From the NCBI RefSeq assembly GCF_000010805.1, contig NC_012522.1, positions 3,782,001 to 3,846,000 of the forward strand: 64,000 nt of DNA, in the 5' to 3' direction. This DNA comes from Rhodococcus opacus B4. Its GTDB lineage: Bacteria; Actinomycetota; Actinomycetes; Mycobacteriales; Mycobacteriaceae. Every line of letters begins with the position of its first letter. Position 1 is the stretch's first letter. Position numbers and translations under genes: made by a program. Positions 29,692 to 39,032 of the stretch are shown here, piece by piece. A model generated the notes under the pieces. That model worked only from the letters and a program-made list of their open reading frames with translations, was not told the origin of the DNA and ran no database searches.

Positions 29692-31142
29692 GAGCGCGGC
29701 ACCATCTCGGTCGGGGCGTCGGCGATGGGTGCGGGGCCCTTCTTCTTCGGCACGGCCGGCTCACGGGCGGCGTCGGAGATTTTGATCAGGATCGCGAGGA
29801 GGAGGTAGTTGGCGAGCAGGGACGACCCGCCGTACGACATGAACGGCGTGGTCAGACCGGTGAGGGGGATCAGCTTGGTGACGCCGCCGACCACCACGAA
29901 CACCTGCACCGCGATCGTGAACGACAGACCGGCGGCGAGGAGCTTGCCGAAACTGTCGCGGACGGCGAGCGCGGTGCGCAGCCCGCGGATGACGAGAATC
30001 AGGAACAGCATCAGGACGGCGGCGAGGCCGATCAGTCCGAGTTCCTCACCGATCGTCGCGACGATGAAGTCGGTCTTCGCGAACGGCACCTGGGCGGGCC
30101 GGCCGCTGCCGAGGCCCGTCCCCGCGACGCCACCGGTCGCGAGCCCGAACAGCGACTGGGAGATCTGGTAGCCGGTGTTGTTGTAGTCGGCCAGCGGGTC
30201 GAGCCAGGTGCTGACCCGGACCCGGACGTGGCCGAACAGCTGGTACGCGAAGAAGAAACCGATGCCGAGCAGTCCGACGCCGATCAGCAGCCATCCGACG
30301 CGTTCGGTGGCGATGTAGAGCATCACGAGCACGGTGCTGAACAGCAGCAGCGACGTGCCGAGGTCCTTCTCCAGCACCAGCACCCCCACCGACACCATCC
30401 ACGCGACGAGGATGGGCCCGAGGTCGCGGGCGCGCGGGAGGTCGATGCCGAACACGTGCTTGCCCGCGGTGGTGAACAGGTCGCGCTTCGCGACGAGGAC
30501 GGAGGCGAAGAAGATGATCAGGAGGATCTTCGCGAACTCGCCGGGCTGAATGCTGAAGCCGGGGAGACGGATCCAGATCTTCGCGCCGTTCACCTCGGAG
30601 AAGCTCGACGGCAGGATCGCCGGGATGGCGAGGAACACCAGCCCGGCGAGGCCGAGGGTGTAGCTGTAGCGGGCGAGCAGGCGGTAGTCCTTGAGCAGCA
30701 CCAGCACGGCCACGAAACCGGCGATGGCCAGCGTCGTCCACAGCACCTGCTGGTTGGCGTCCGGCGACGGGACGGGCAGCCCGAAGTAGGCGGCGGACTG
30801 CGCGTCGGCGAGGTCGAGCCGGTGGATCAGCACCAGGCCGAGTCCGTTGAGCAGCGCCACGATCGGCAGGATCAGGGGGTCGGCATACGGCGCGAACCGG
30901 CGCACCGCGAGATGCGCGATCAGGAACAGCGCCGAGTAGGCGGCGGCGTACTTGGCGAGGTCCCAGGTGATGCTCTGCTCCTGGCTGGCCTCGACGAGCA
31001 CCAGCGAGATCGTCGTGATCAGGATCGCGAAACCGATCAGGATCAGTTCGGTACCCCGGCGCGTCGACTGGACGGGGGCTGGCGCGAACCCGCCGGGTGG
31101 ACTGGGAAACTGCGCCCCCGGTGATGCACTTGCGACCGACAT
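29688..31142 (-). CDS. rodA: FtsW/RodA/SpoVE family peptidoglycan polymerase
   Basis: 484 residues; the ATG at 31142 overlaps the pstP stop by one base. About 12 membrane helices. Family landmarks: [13 protein letters not shown], the periplasmic loop [55 protein letters not shown] in parts, EELGLIG, and [24 protein letters not shown] proteins polymerise lipid II, working with a class B PBP, here PbpA. The C-terminal tail is short and polar. Order matches Rv0017c. Confidence 0.96.
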   Translation of the reverse strand: MSVASASPGAQFPSPPGGFAPAPVQSTRRGTELILIGFAILITTISLVLVEASQEQSITWDLAKYAAAYSALFLIAHLAVRRFAPYADPLILPIVALLNGLGLVLIHRLDLADAQSAAYFGLPVPSPDANQQVLWTTLAIAGFVAVLVLLKDYRLLARYSYTLGLAGLVFLAIPAILPSSFSEVNGAKIWIRLPGFSIQPGEFAKILLIIFFASVLVAKRDLFTTAGKHVFGIDLPRARDLGPILVAWMVSVGVLVLEKDLGTSLLLFSTVLVMLYIATERVGWLLIGVGLLGIGFFFAYQLFGHVRVRVSTWLDPLADYNNTGYQISQSLFGLATGGVAGTGLGSGRPAQVPFAKTDFIVATIGEELGLIGLAAVLMLFLILVIRGLRTALAVRDSFGKLLAAGLSFTIAVQVFVVVGGVTKLIPLTGLTTPFMSYGGSSLLANYLLLAILIKISDAAREPAVPKKKGPAPIADAPTEMVPRS

Positions 31143-32632
31143 CAGCTAGCCGTCCTGCAGTTCTGACCGGGAACCTGGGTCACGGTCGGCGCCGGGGTGG
31201 CGGTCGGGGTCTGGGGTGCAGGCGTCTCCGGTCCCGGCAACGCTGCCGGGGGAGCGGGTGCGGGAGCGGGCGCGGGCGGCGGCGTGGTCTCCGGGACCGG
31301 CGCGGGGGCCGGGGTCGGAGCAGGACTCGGCGCCGGGGTGGTCGTCGTGGTGGTGGCCGACTCCGACTCACAGACCGGAAGCAGATCGTTCTGGGCGAGC
31401 CGCGTCATCTGGTTGCGGACGTCGTCGAGCTTGCCCGACGGCAGCCCGGCCCGCACCTGCTCACGGGCGGACGGCTGGAGGTCGTCGACCTCGAGGATGG
31501 TGCACCCGTTCGGCGATTCGGTCGGCGACATCAACGTCAGGTCGCCGGAATCGCTGACACAGCCGACGAGATTCGCCTCCTGCAGCGAGTAACCGAGCAC
31601 CGAACCGGGAACGCCGCGCAGCACGGTGACGCGTTCGCCGTCGGCGCCGACGTAGTAGTTGTTGCGGACCAGAGCCCGCCCCACGAAGGCAGCGACGGCG
31701 ACCACGACGATCAGACCGAGCGCGAGTGCGGCCCACCACATGCGGTGCCGCTTCTTCTTCGTCGGCGGTTCCTCGACCTGCGGGACCACCCGCTTCGGCG
31801 TGGCACGCGGCGGACGCATCGCCGCGGCGCGTCCCGCGGCCGTGTTCGGCGGGGGCGCGTCCTCTTCGTCGTCGGCGGAGGCGGCACCGGCCACGATGGG
31901 ATGACTCTGCCCGTAATCGAGGTCGATGACGTCGGCGACGACGACCGTCACGTTGTCCGGGCCGCCGCTGCGCAGTGCGAGTTCGATGAGCCGGTCGGCG
32001 CACTCGTCCTGCGAGCCCTCCCGCATCGTGTTCTCGATGGTCTCGTCGCTGACCACGTCCGACAGTCCGTCGGAGCACAGCAGATAACGGTCGCCGGCGC
32101 GGGCCTCGCGGACCGTCAGCGTCGGTTCGATCTCGTTGCCGGTGAGGGCGCGCATGATGAGCGAGCGCTGCGGGTGGGTGTGCGCCTGCTCGGCGGTGAT
32201 CCGGCCCTCGTCGACCAGCGACTGCACGAACGTGTCGTCCCGGGTGATCTGCGCCAGCGAGTCGTCGCGGAGCAGGTAGGCGCGCGAGTCGCCGATGTGG
32301 ACCAGCCCGAGCTTGTTGCCGGAGAACAGGATTGCGGTGAGCGTGGTGCCCATGCCGTCGAGTTCCGGGTCTTCCTCGACGTGATCGGCGATGGTGTCGT
32401 TGCCCTCGCGGGTGGCGGCCTCCAGCTTGCCGAGCAGGTCTTCGCCGGGCTCGTCGTCGTCGAGGTGCGCGAGGGCCGCGATCATCAACTGCGACGCGAC
32501 CTCACCGGCCGCGTGACCGCCCATGCCGTCCGCGAGCGCCAGCAGGCGGGCCCCGGCGTACACCGAATCTTCGTTGTTGGAACGGACGAGGCCACGATCG
32601 CTGCGGGCGGCATAGCGGAGTACGAGGGTCAC
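31142..32632 (-). CDS. pstP: PP2C-type Ser/Thr phosphatase PstP
   Basis: 496 residues from GTG at 32632; this start overlaps the fhaB stop as GTGA, and longer upstream frames are shadows. The PP2C motifs are [14 protein letters not shown]35 in [31 protein letters not shown] and [13 protein letters not shown] membrane helix ([20 protein letters not shown]) follows residue 300, then an extracellular domain with one Cys pair and a Pro/Ala/Thr tail of about 60 residues. PstP dephosphorylates PknA, PknB and their substrates, closing the kinase loop. Confidence 0.96.
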   Translation of the reverse strand: MTLVLRYAARSDRGLVRSNNEDSVYAGARLLALADGMGGHAAGEVASQLMIAALAHLDDDEPGEDLLGKLEAATREGNDTIADHVEEDPELDGMGTTLTAILFSGNKLGLVHIGDSRAYLLRDDSLAQITRDDTFVQSLVDEGRITAEQAHTHPQRSLIMRALTGNEIEPTLTVREARAGDRYLLCSDGLSDVVSDETIENTMREGSQDECADRLIELALRSGGPDNVTVVVADVIDLDYGQSHPIVAGAASADDEEDAPPPNTAAGRAAAMRPPRATPKRVVPQVEEPPTKKKRHRMWWAALALGLIVVVAVAAFVGRALVRNNYYVGADGERVTVLRGVPGSVLGYSLQEANLVGCVSDSGDLTLMSPTESPNGCTILEVDDLQPSAREQVRAGLPSGKLDDVRNQMTRLAQNDLLPVCESESATTTTTTPAPSPAPTPAPAPVPETTPPPAPAPAPAPPAALPGPETPAPQTPTATPAPTVTQVPGQNCRTAS

Positions 32633-33093
32633 GGGCGCAACTCGATTACCGTTTTGCCGACCCGTACGGGGGTACCGAGCGGCACGCGGACAGATGTGGT
32701 GACCTTGGCGCGGTCCAGATACGTGCCGTTGGTCGAGCCGAGGTCTTCGACGTACCAGTCGGCGCCTCGCGGGGAGAGCCGAGCGTGGCGGGTGGAGGCG
32801 TAGTCGTCGGTGAGGACGAGCGTGGAGTCGTCGGCCCGGCCGATGAGGACGGGCTGAGTGCCGAGAGTGATGCGCGTGCCGGCGAGGCCGCCCTGCGTCA
32901 CCACCAGATACTTGGCCGTCTTCGTCTTCCCCAGCGACGGCAGAACATTGCCGCTGCGCGAATATCGGGGCGGCACACGGACGCCGGAGCCGGCGTAGAT
33001 GTCGCCGCGCAACGCCCGCAGAACGGTCCAGACGAACAGCCACAGCAGAAGCAGGAACCCTGCTCGTGTGAGTTGCAGAATCAAACCTTGCAC
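32629..33093 (-). CDS. fhaB: FHA-domain protein FhaB (FipA type)
   Basis: 154 residues. An N-terminal membrane anchor (GFLLLLWLFVWTVLRALRG) is followed by a phosphothreonine-binding FHA domain with VLIGRADDSTLVL, ASTRHARL and LGSTNGTYLD. It recognises phosphorylated Thr in PknA/PknB targets. In mycobacteria the protein (Rv0019c, FipA) links FtsZ and FtsQ under stress. It is the second gene of the kinase operon. Confidence 0.94.
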   Translation of the reverse strand: MQGLILQLTRAGFLLLLWLFVWTVLRALRGDIYAGSGVRVPPRYSRSGNVLPSLGKTKTAKYLVVTQGGLAGTRITLGTQPVLIGRADDSTLVLTDDYASTRHARLSPRGADWYVEDLGSTNGTYLDRAKVTTSVRVPLGTPVRVGKTVIELRP

Positions 33094-33349
33094 GGCAGTC
33101 CACCTCCTTCTGTGGCCGGAACGGTCGAGACTCCGGCGTCTTTTTCTCGCAGCATCATAGGGGCAACCCGCACCCTGCGATCAGGATACGGACAGCCCAC
33201 AACGATACGGAGTCCCCACCGTGTTACGTCCGACACGGGCTCCGACGCGATGTCGGTCCAGTATCGAAGCCGTCTCGGTTGTGTCTCGGCGAGGGGTTTC
33301 GGGTTCGGGTCTCGGCGATGTCTCTTCGGGGTCCCAACTCGGTGGAGTC

Positions 33350-34648
33350 TCAGAGGATTCGGACCAGGATCTCCGAATGACCGGCCCGGATGATGTCTCC
33401 GTCGGCCAGCTGCCAGTCCTGCACCGGGGCACCGTTGACGGTGGTGCCGTTGGTGGAACCCAGGTCGGACAGCATCGCGACCTGACCGTCCCAGCGAATG
33501 TCGATGTGGCGGCGCGACACACCGGTGTCGGGGAGGCGGAACTGCGCCTCCTGGCCGCGGCCGATGATGTTGTTGCCCTCACGCAGCTGGAAGTGGCGTC
33601 CGCTGCCGTCCTCGAGCTGCAGAGTCGCCGTGAACGTGTGGCCGTCGGGTGCGTACGCCTGCTGGCCGTAGCCGCCCTGGTCGTAGTCGGCGTAGCCCTG
33701 CTGGTCGTACTGCTGCTGGTCGTAGCCGCCCTGGCCGTACCCGCCGCGGTCGTAACCCTGGTCGTAGCCCTGCGGCTGCTGGTAGCCGGCGTCGGCGTAG
33801 GAACCGTCCGGGTAGCGCGCGGGCGCCTGCTGGTCGTAGCCGCCCTGGTAGTCCTGCTGGTAGCCGCCCTGCTGGTAGTCGTAACCGGCGTCCGCGGGCT
33901 GCTCGTAGCCGGGAGCCTGCGCGCCCTGGTCGTACGCCTGACCGTAGGCCTGGTCCTGGGGGTACCCACCGCGCTGGTCGTCGGGGTACTGCTGCTGGTC
34001 GTAGCCGCCCTGCTGATAGCCGCCGCGGTCGTAACCGTTCTGGTAGCCCTGCGGGTATCGCTGGTCCTGACCTGCATGGGCATGACCGTTGCGCGCGTAC
34101 TGCGGGTCGGGATTGCGGTTGCCCGCTGGTTCGCGGCTGGGGTCGTAGCCTGAGTTCTGCGTCATGGGGCCAGCTCCTGGATTCGACGTGACGGGTACAA
34201 ACGGTGCCTGTGGTCGCGGTGCGGGACCGCGTGGCGGTTCGGGTCGCCCCGGCGTGGCCGCACCCTGGCGGCCGGCGTCCGGATCCACCGAACCCCGGGT
34301 GCGGAACTGCCCGGTGTGCAGTGACGGCGAGGGTTCGAACGCGACATGAATGGGACCATACGTCTGCCAGCCCTGGTCGCGAATGAAGTCTTCGAGGTGT
34401 CGGGCGAAGGCCTTGACCGTCAACTCACGGTCGGCGGCGAGTTCTTCGTGATCCGAGTTGTTGATGGCGATGACATAGCTGTTCGGCGCGAGCAGGTGCC
34501 CGCCGTCCAGTTGCCGGATCCGGTCGGAGGCTTCCTGCTGCAGCGCGGCCTCCACCTCCTGCGGCACCACACCACCGCCGAAGACCCGGGCGAACGCGTC
34601 ACCCACGGCTCCCTGGAGCTTCCGCTCGAAACGTTGAACTATCCCCAT
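33350..34648 (-). CDS. fhaA: FHA-domain protein FhaA with Tyr/Gln/Gly-rich linker
   Basis: 432 residues from ATG at 34648 (MGIVQRFERKLQGAV) with a GAGGAGGTT site; an upstream frame adds a non-conserved stretch. The N-terminal DUF3662 domain runs to about residue 125 (EDFIRDQGWQTYGPIHV). A long linker of near-repeats of GGYDQQ and YQQGGY types follows, and the C-terminal FHA domain has IIGRGQEAQFRL, VSRRHIDI and LGSTNGTTVNG. In mycobacteria FhaA (Rv0020c) binds the phosphorylated pseudokinase domain of MviN and tunes peptidoglycan synthesis. It heads the minus-strand operon; 256 bp separate it from fhaB. Confidence 0.95.
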   Translation of the reverse strand: MGIVQRFERKLQGAVGDAFARVFGGGVVPQEVEAALQQEASDRIRQLDGGHLLAPNSYVIAINNSDHEELAADRELTVKAFARHLEDFIRDQGWQTYGPIHVAFEPSPSLHTGQFRTRGSVDPDAGRQGAATPGRPEPPRGPAPRPQAPFVPVTSNPGAGPMTQNSGYDPSREPAGNRNPDPQYARNGHAHAGQDQRYPQGYQNGYDRGGYQQGGYDQQQYPDDQRGGYPQDQAYGQAYDQGAQAPGYEQPADAGYDYQQGGYQQDYQGGYDQQAPARYPDGSYADAGYQQPQGYDQGYDRGGYGQGGYDQQQYDQQGYADYDQGGYGQQAYAPDGHTFTATLQLEDGSGRHFQLREGNNIIGRGQEAQFRLPDTGVSRRHIDIRWDGQVAMLSDLGSTNGTTVNGAPVQDWQLADGDIIRAGHSEILVRIL

Positions 34649-34903
34649 CGGAACCTCCTCACGGTGTCTGTCGGTCGGGCCTTCTGTCCTCGGTGCGCAG
34701 TGGCTGTGACGAGACACGTTCGTGTCGCGCCGCTGCCGTGCGTGTATCCCACGGTACTGTCATTGCCTCGGGCCATGACACGGGTCCACGCCCTTGCATG
34801 ATATCGGTCTTTGCCTGGACGGGTGTTTCTGTCGCCGTTTCGGGGTCTGACCTGTACGAATCGTGATTTCTGGCGTCCTCGTGTTAATGTTTCCGGGTCG
34901 CTC

Positions 34904-34989
34904 GGGCGAGTGGCGGAATGGCAGACGCGCTGGCTTCAGGTGCCAGTGTCCTTCGGGACGTGGGGGTTCAAGTCCCCCTTCGCCCACCA
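34904..34989 (+). tRNA. leuT: tRNA-Leu (CAG)
   Basis: A class II tRNA with a long variable arm. The acceptor GGGCGAG (34904-34910) pairs with TTCGCCC (34979-34985), the discriminator A is at 34986, and CCA is encoded at 34987-34989. The anticodon loop TTCAGGT has CAG at 34937-34939 over CTGGC/GCCAG. The variable arm is around TGTCCTTCGGGACG. Confidence 0.97.
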
Positions 34990-35013
34990 CCAGCGATTCT
35001 TCGGAATCGCGAC

Positions 35014-35051
35014 AACGAGGCCACGAACTCTCCGGAGTTCGTGGCCTCGTT
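35014..35051 (+). terminator. 17-bp-stem hairpin after tRNA-Leu
   Basis: AACGAGGCCACGAACTC at 35014-35030 is perfectly complementary to GAGTTCGTGGCCTCGTT at 35035-35051 with a 4-nt loop. It also lies 20 bp past the stop of the convergent secreted-protein gene, so it can serve both. Confidence 0.8.
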
Positions 35052-35070
35052 TCGTTGGCGGTACCGGGGT

Positions 35071-35517
35071 CTACTGGGGGCGGATCGGATTGCACCCGAC
35101 GCTGACGTACGTGACGATCCCCTCCTGCAGTCCGCAGGTCGTGTACGCGCCCGTGGAGACGCCGACCTCCCACCACGGCGCGCCGTTCCCGGCGACGCAC
35201 GATCCGGTGGACGGTGTCCCGGCCGGCACCCACACGCCGTCGCGGCGATAGCCCTGGATCCACGGAATGTGCGACACACCGCCCGGTCCCGGAATCGCCC
35301 GCGGCGTCAGGCCGAAGCATTCGACCGTCCCGATGTGTACGGCGGTCCTGCCTGCGGGCACGTCCTGCGCCGTGCAGTGCGACGTCCCGGACGTGGGTGT
35401 GGTCGCGGTGTGACAGTCGGCCGTGGGCTCGGCCTGCGCGGGTGCGGAGCCCAGAGCAACCAGGGCGGCGGACGACGCGGCCGCTCCGGCGAGAATCCTG
35501 AGGAACCTGTGGGTCAT
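35071..35517 (-). CDS. small secreted Cys-containing protein
   Basis: 148 residues from ATG at 35517; a longer frame starting at 35562 lacks a signal peptide at its front. The signal peptide ends in GSAPAQA. The mature protein of about 120 residues has six Cys (for example ADCHTATT, SHCTAQD, VECFGL, GSCVAG, TTCGLQ, VGCNPI) and a WIQGYRRDGVWVPAGTP core, suggesting three disulfides and a compact beta fold. No family was recognised. Divergent from the DUF6292-like gene. Confidence 0.75.
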   Translation of the reverse strand: MTHRFLRILAGAAASSAALVALGSAPAQAEPTADCHTATTPTSGTSHCTAQDVPAGRTAVHIGTVECFGLTPRAIPGPGGVSHIPWIQGYRRDGVWVPAGTPSTGSCVAGNGAPWWEVGVSTGAYTTCGLQEGIVTYVSVGCNPIRPQ

Positions 35518-35790
35518 CGAATACTCCTTCGGGTCCGGATGTTGTCTGTGTCGGTGCGGCACCGGATTCCGTTAGCCGACAGACCCGCCGGGGTGGTGTC
35601 ATCCCCACCCCAGGGTGCCTACCCGGGCGGCCGGCACAGCCCGACGATGGAGTGGAAGCCACGTCGCGAACCTCCGGCCCTTTCCGACCGGAACCCGTCC
35701 CCTCGGTGGTTCGTGACGAATGACTCGAGTGTGAACCTGCCGTCCGGCTTCTTCCGCTCGGTTTCTGCGAACGTCGAGAGTGGGTTGTAG

Positions 35791-36186
35791 ATGAGCATCA
35801 GCCAGGTCCGGGCCACCAGCTCGGCGAATGTCGGTGAGTACGTCGGGTCCGTCGCGGCGACGGTGGACGCCCTGTCGGTCGACTGGTGGTTCACCCCGGC
35901 GTTCGACGTGGTCGTGACCCTTTCCAGCGAGATCCCCTACTACCGCGGACGGAAGGCCGTCCTGGCCTGGAACCGCCACTTCGGGTGGTCGCTCGGAGTC
36001 CACGGCCTCTCGCAGGGGAACGTTCTGGTGGTCGAGGCGCTCGGGCTGGGGCCGGCACCGGATCCCGCGCAGTGCTCGGATCGGGTCGCCGAAATGCTCA
36101 CCGAACTCGCCGGTTGGGCTCCTCAGCGGGCATCCGGAAAGCCTGCCCCACGAATCGTGCACGGCCCCGGCGCTCCTCGCGGGTGA
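35791..36186 (+). CDS. DUF6292-like hypothetical protein
   Basis: 131 residues, ATG 35791 right after an in-frame stop. Landmarks: YVGSVAATVDALSVDWWFTP, ATxxL-like VVVTLSSEIPYY, LAWNRHFGWSLG, and a C-terminal helix before PAPRIVHGPG. The DWW and LxWxxxxGW pair recalls DUF6292 proteins of streptomycetes and relatives; this is memory-based and unverified. Function is unknown. GC and codon use look native. Confidence 0.55.
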   Translation: MSISQVRATSSANVGEYVGSVAATVDALSVDWWFTPAFDVVVTLSSEIPYYRGRKAVLAWNRHFGWSLGVHGLSQGNVLVVEALGLGPAPDPAQCSDRVAEMLTELAGWAPQRASGKPAPRIVHGPGAPRG

Positions 36187-36240
36187 CCCAGATCGCGGGA
36201 ACCCGTGCGGCCGCGGCGTCGACCGGCTTGGATAGCGGAT

Positions 36241-36894
36241 ATGGACGGCAGGAGAGCCCCCGATCCGCTGCGCCTCGCGGTCGGCGCCGCCGCGACCGCC
36301 GCCGGGGCCTTGCAGCGTGTGATCGGCTTCGGCATCGACACGGCGCGCCGCCTGCCGGGAGTCGAGCCCGTACTGGTCACGCTGGAGGAACGCGGCGCCG
36401 AGACACTGCGCGGCGCCGACGAACTAGCCGATCGGGTACTGCACACGGTGCTGCGGAGGGTCGTGCAGGCCGCCCTTCAGGAGGTGGATCTCACCACGAT
36501 CGTCCGTGATCACGTCGACCTCGACGTCGTCGCCGAGGGCATCGACATCCAGCGCATCATCGACCGGGTGGATGTGGACGCCATCGCCGCCCGCGTCGAC
36601 ATCCCCATCATCCTCGATCGCGTCGACATCGACGCCGTCGCTGCCCGGATCGACGTGGATGCGATCGTCGACCGCGTCGACGTGGATTCCGTCATCGGAC
36701 GCGTCGACCTGGTCGTTCTCGCCGACACCGTGATCGAGGGCGTCGACCTCCCGCGCATCATCCGTGAATCGACCGACTCGATGTCCAACGAGGCGGTCCG
36801 GGGCGTGCGCACCCAGGGCATGCAGGCCGACGACGCCGTCGCCGGATTCGTGGGCAAGTTGTTCGGGCGCGGGCACGAACCGGACGATGCATGA
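36241..36894 (+). CDS. nonapeptide-repeat protein paired with an RDD membrane protein
   Basis: 217 residues from ATG 36241; 36205 is an alternative start. Residues 1-80 are mixed helical (LRLAVGAAATAAGALQRVIG). From about residue 82 to 175 the sequence is a run of nine-residue units with the form [VI]D-x-x-x-[IV]-[IL]-x-R: VDVDAIAAR, VDIPIILDR, VDIDAVAAR, IDVDAIVDR, VDVDSVIGR. No membrane helix or signal peptide is clear. The stop overlaps the RDD gene start (ATGA), so the two are co-translated. Function is unknown; the regular repeat suggests a solenoid or an extended helical rod. Confidence 0.8.
   Translation: MDGRRAPDPLRLAVGAAATAAGALQRVIGFGIDTARRLPGVEPVLVTLEERGAETLRGADELADRVLHTVLRRVVQAALQEVDLTTIVRDHVDLDVVAEGIDIQRIIDRVDVDAIAARVDIPIILDRVDIDAVAARIDVDAIVDRVDVDSVIGRVDLVVLADTVIEGVDLPRIIRESTDSMSNEAVRGVRTQGMQADDAVAGFVGKLFGRGHEPDDA
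36484..36765. repeat. 27-bp in-gene repeat encoding nonapeptide units
   Basis: About ten imperfect 27-bp units encode [VI]Dxxx[IV][IL]xR repeats. GTCGAC and GTGGAT phases recur every 27 bp. Units differ enough that selection on the protein, not recent slippage, explains them. Confidence 0.75.
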
Positions 36895-37352
36895 GCGCGC
36901 CGGCGCATCGTGCGGCCGGGATCGTCACCCGGGGTCTGGCCACCGGCATCGACCTCGCGGTCGTCCTGGCCGTGATGGGCGGCATCTACGTGGGCGCGCT
37001 GTTCCTGCGCCTGCTGTTCTCACCACAGGAGTTCTCGTTCCCCGACGCCAGCGCCTTGCTCTCCGTCACGTTGTTCATCGTCGTGTCGGTGGTGTATCTG
37101 ACGGCGTGCTGGGCGGTCAGCGGCCGCACCGTCGGTGCCGTGACGATGGGGCTGCGGGTGGTCAGTCGCAACGGCGAACTGATCGGCTGGCTGCGCTCCC
37201 TCGTCCGGGCGGTGTTGTGCGTGATGTTCGGTTTCGGATTGCTATGGGCGGCCGTCGACCGTCGCCGCCGGTCGCTGCAGGACATCCTGCTGCGAACCGC
37301 CGTCGTCTACGACTGGGAGCCGGACCTGCACGCGAGCGAGCCGGAGACCTGA
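36891..37352 (+). CDS. RDD family membrane protein
   Basis: 153 residues, ATG 36891 overlapping the previous stop. RDD signature positions are visible: RGLATGIDLAVVLAVMG at the first helix, then FIVVSVVYLTACWAVSGRTVGAVTMGLRVV and a final DRRRRSLQDILLRT. Four helices. RDD proteins are thought to be small ion-exchange transporters. Here it forms a two-gene unit with the repeat protein. Confidence 0.88.
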   Translation: MSAPAHRAAGIVTRGLATGIDLAVVLAVMGGIYVGALFLRLLFSPQEFSFPDASALLSVTLFIVVSVVYLTACWAVSGRTVGAVTMGLRVVSRNGELIGWLRSLVRAVLCVMFGFGLLWAAVDRRRRSLQDILLRTAVVYDWEPDLHASEPET

Positions 37353-37393
37353 CGCCGAAGCGGAATGTCGTGGTGGCTGCCTAGCATGGGGTC

Positions 37394-38077
37394 ATGTACG
37401 CGGAACGGCGGTCGGTGCTCCCCGGCGCTGTGGTGTGGCAGAAGACCGCAGCCGGGGGTGCGGCTGCCATCCTGCCCGACGGCTGCATGGACCTCATCTG
37501 GATGAACGGCGACGTCGTCGTGGCGGGCCCCGACTCCCGGCCGTATCCCACCCGCAGCCGCGAGGGCGATCGTTACGTCGGATTGCGTTGTTCCCCAGGA
37601 ATTCTCCCCGATCTCCTCGGTGTACCGGCCGAGGAACTGACCAATCTGCGGGTCCCGCTCGCCGACGTGCTGAGCGACCGCGGCACCGCGGAATTCCTCG
37701 GCCGGATCGGCGACGACGCCGACCCCGGGCGGACGCTCGAGGAGTTTGCACGGTCCCGTCGGCTTGTCGGGCCGCCGCCGGACGGCCGGATCCCCGTGAT
37801 CGTCGGTCTGCTCGAGCAGCAGGCGTCCGTTCGCGAGGTCGCGGACCGGATCGGGGTCGGCGAGCGCCAGCTGCACCGCCTGTGCCGCCGGCAGTTCGGT
37901 TACGGGCCGAAGATGCTGGCCCGGATCCTGCGGTTGCAGTCGGCGCTGGGGTTGGCCGGGTCGTCCGTCCCCGCTGCGCAGGCGGCCGGCATGGCCGGGT
38001 TCGCCGACCAGGCCCACCTCATCCGGGAGGCTCAGGAGTTGACCGGCCGCACCTTCGGCCAGTTGGTCACGGCGTGA
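37394..38077 (+). CDS. AraC-family transcriptional regulator
   Basis: 227 residues, ATG 37394. The N-terminal sensor part resembles the DUF6597-type domain with LPDGCMDLIW, VAGPDSRPYPTRS and YVGLRCSPG. The C-terminal AraC HTH has QASVREVADRIGVGERQLHRLC, FGYGPKMLARILRLQ and MAGFADQAHLIREAQELTG. It likely regulates the convergent VOC gene or the SRPBCC gene after it. Its 3' end overlaps the VOC gene by 11 bp on the opposite strand. Confidence 0.88.
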   Translation: MYAERRSVLPGAVVWQKTAAGGAAAILPDGCMDLIWMNGDVVVAGPDSRPYPTRSREGDRYVGLRCSPGILPDLLGVPAEELTNLRVPLADVLSDRGTAEFLGRIGDDADPGRTLEEFARSRRLVGPPPDGRIPVIVGLLEQQASVREVADRIGVGERQLHRLCRRQFGYGPKMLARILRLQSALGLAGSSVPAAQAAGMAGFADQAHLIREAQELTGRTFGQLVTA

Positions 38078-38462
38078 GCGCTGCGAACAGGTCCACGGAG
38101 TTGCCGTCGGGATCGTCGACGGTGGCGTAACGCTGCCCCCACGGTGCGTCCCACGGCCTCTTCTTGCCGGTGTAGCCGTCGCCCGTGATCTCGTCGAAGA
38201 GGCTGTCGACGCCTGCGGCGGTCCCGCAGTCGAAGGCGAGCGCGATGCGATGCCCTCCGGTGGGTTCGGTCCAGTCGGGTGTGAACGAGCGGATCGTCTC
38301 GATCGTGTCCCACAGCACGCGCATTCCGCCGGGAAATTCGAACTCGACGTGCGGCGCCTGATCGGCGTCGGCGGGAATGTCGAGTCCGAGTCGCCGGTAG
38401 AACGCGAGCGACGCGGGCAGGTCGCGGACGACCAGTTCGATGGCACTGAATGTTGCGGTCAT
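38067..38462 (-). CDS. VOC/glyoxalase superfamily protein
   Basis: 131 residues from ATG at 38462; upstream in-frame codons to 38513 are not conserved. A single vicinal-oxygen-chelate domain with IELVVRDLPASLAFYRRLGL, HRIALAFDCG and YATVDDPDGNSVDLF. Such proteins include small dioxygenases, isomerases and drug-binding proteins. A divalent metal site of H/E type is plausible (HVEFEF and the final D). It is in convergent overlap with the AraC-type regulator. Substrate unknown. Confidence 0.85.
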   Translation of the reverse strand: MTATFSAIELVVRDLPASLAFYRRLGLDIPADADQAPHVEFEFPGGMRVLWDTIETIRSFTPDWTEPTGGHRIALAFDCGTAAGVDSLFDEITGDGYTGKKRPWDAPWGQRYATVDDPDGNSVDLFAALTP

Positions 38463-38567
38463 GTCCAGAACGCTAACGACCTCGGGCCGACCCGAATTGA
38501 AGGTTTCGGACATCGCGGGTCCGATTTCTTCAATTCCCCGGGCCGTGCAGCGGGGATGCTGGGAGTC

Positions 38568-38963
38568 ATGACCACCGAATCAACCCATGTCAGTGTGTTC
38601 ATCGCTCGGACCGCCGCCGATGTGTACGCCTACGCGAGCGATCCCGCCAACCTCCCCGCCTGGGCCGCCGGCCTCAGCAGCACCATCACCCGCGACGGCG
38701 ACCGCTGGCTCGCCGACTCCCCGATGGGTCAGGTGGCCGTGACCTTCGCACCCGCCAACGATTACGGCATCCTCGACCACGACGTCACCCTCCCGTCCGG
38801 CGACACCGTCTACAACCCCGTCCGCATCATCCCCGACGGTGACCACAGCGAAGTCGTCTTCACCATCCGCCGCCGCGACGGCGTCACCGCCGAAGAGTTC
38901 GCCGACGACGCCGCAGCCGTCACCGCCGACCTGCAGAAGCTGAAGGCGTTGCTGGAGGGGTGA
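38568..38963 (+). CDS. SRPBCC (START-like) domain protein
   Basis: 131 residues from ATG 38568; an in-frame ATG at 38556 is also possible. The SRPBCC pattern is clear: VFIARTAADVYAYASDPANLPAWAAGL, then WLADSPMGQVAVTF and a C-terminal helix DLQKLKALLEG. These proteins bind small hydrophobic ligands. Divergent from the VOC gene; the two may be a small regulon with the AraC gene. Confidence 0.82.
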   Translation: MTTESTHVSVFIARTAADVYAYASDPANLPAWAAGLSSTITRDGDRWLADSPMGQVAVTFAPANDYGILDHDVTLPSGDTVYNPVRIIPDGDHSEVVFTIRRRDGVTAEEFADDAAAVTADLQKLKALLEG

Positions 38964-39032
38964 GGATTCGGTGCCGGCCGTCGCGTTTGCGGCGCGGTCG
39001 GTCGAGTTTGCACACTGATTTGCTAAACGCCC

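Noticed and set aside
33640..34110. CRISPR-like or satellite repeat within fhaA
   Set aside because: The repeats encode the Tyr/Gln/Gly linker of FhaA in frame, vary in length, and have no spacers.
34918..35790. A 290-codon plus-strand frame starting inside tRNA-Leu
   Set aside because: It runs through the tRNA, its terminator hairpin and the antisense of a signal-peptide protein, and has no ribosome site or motifs.
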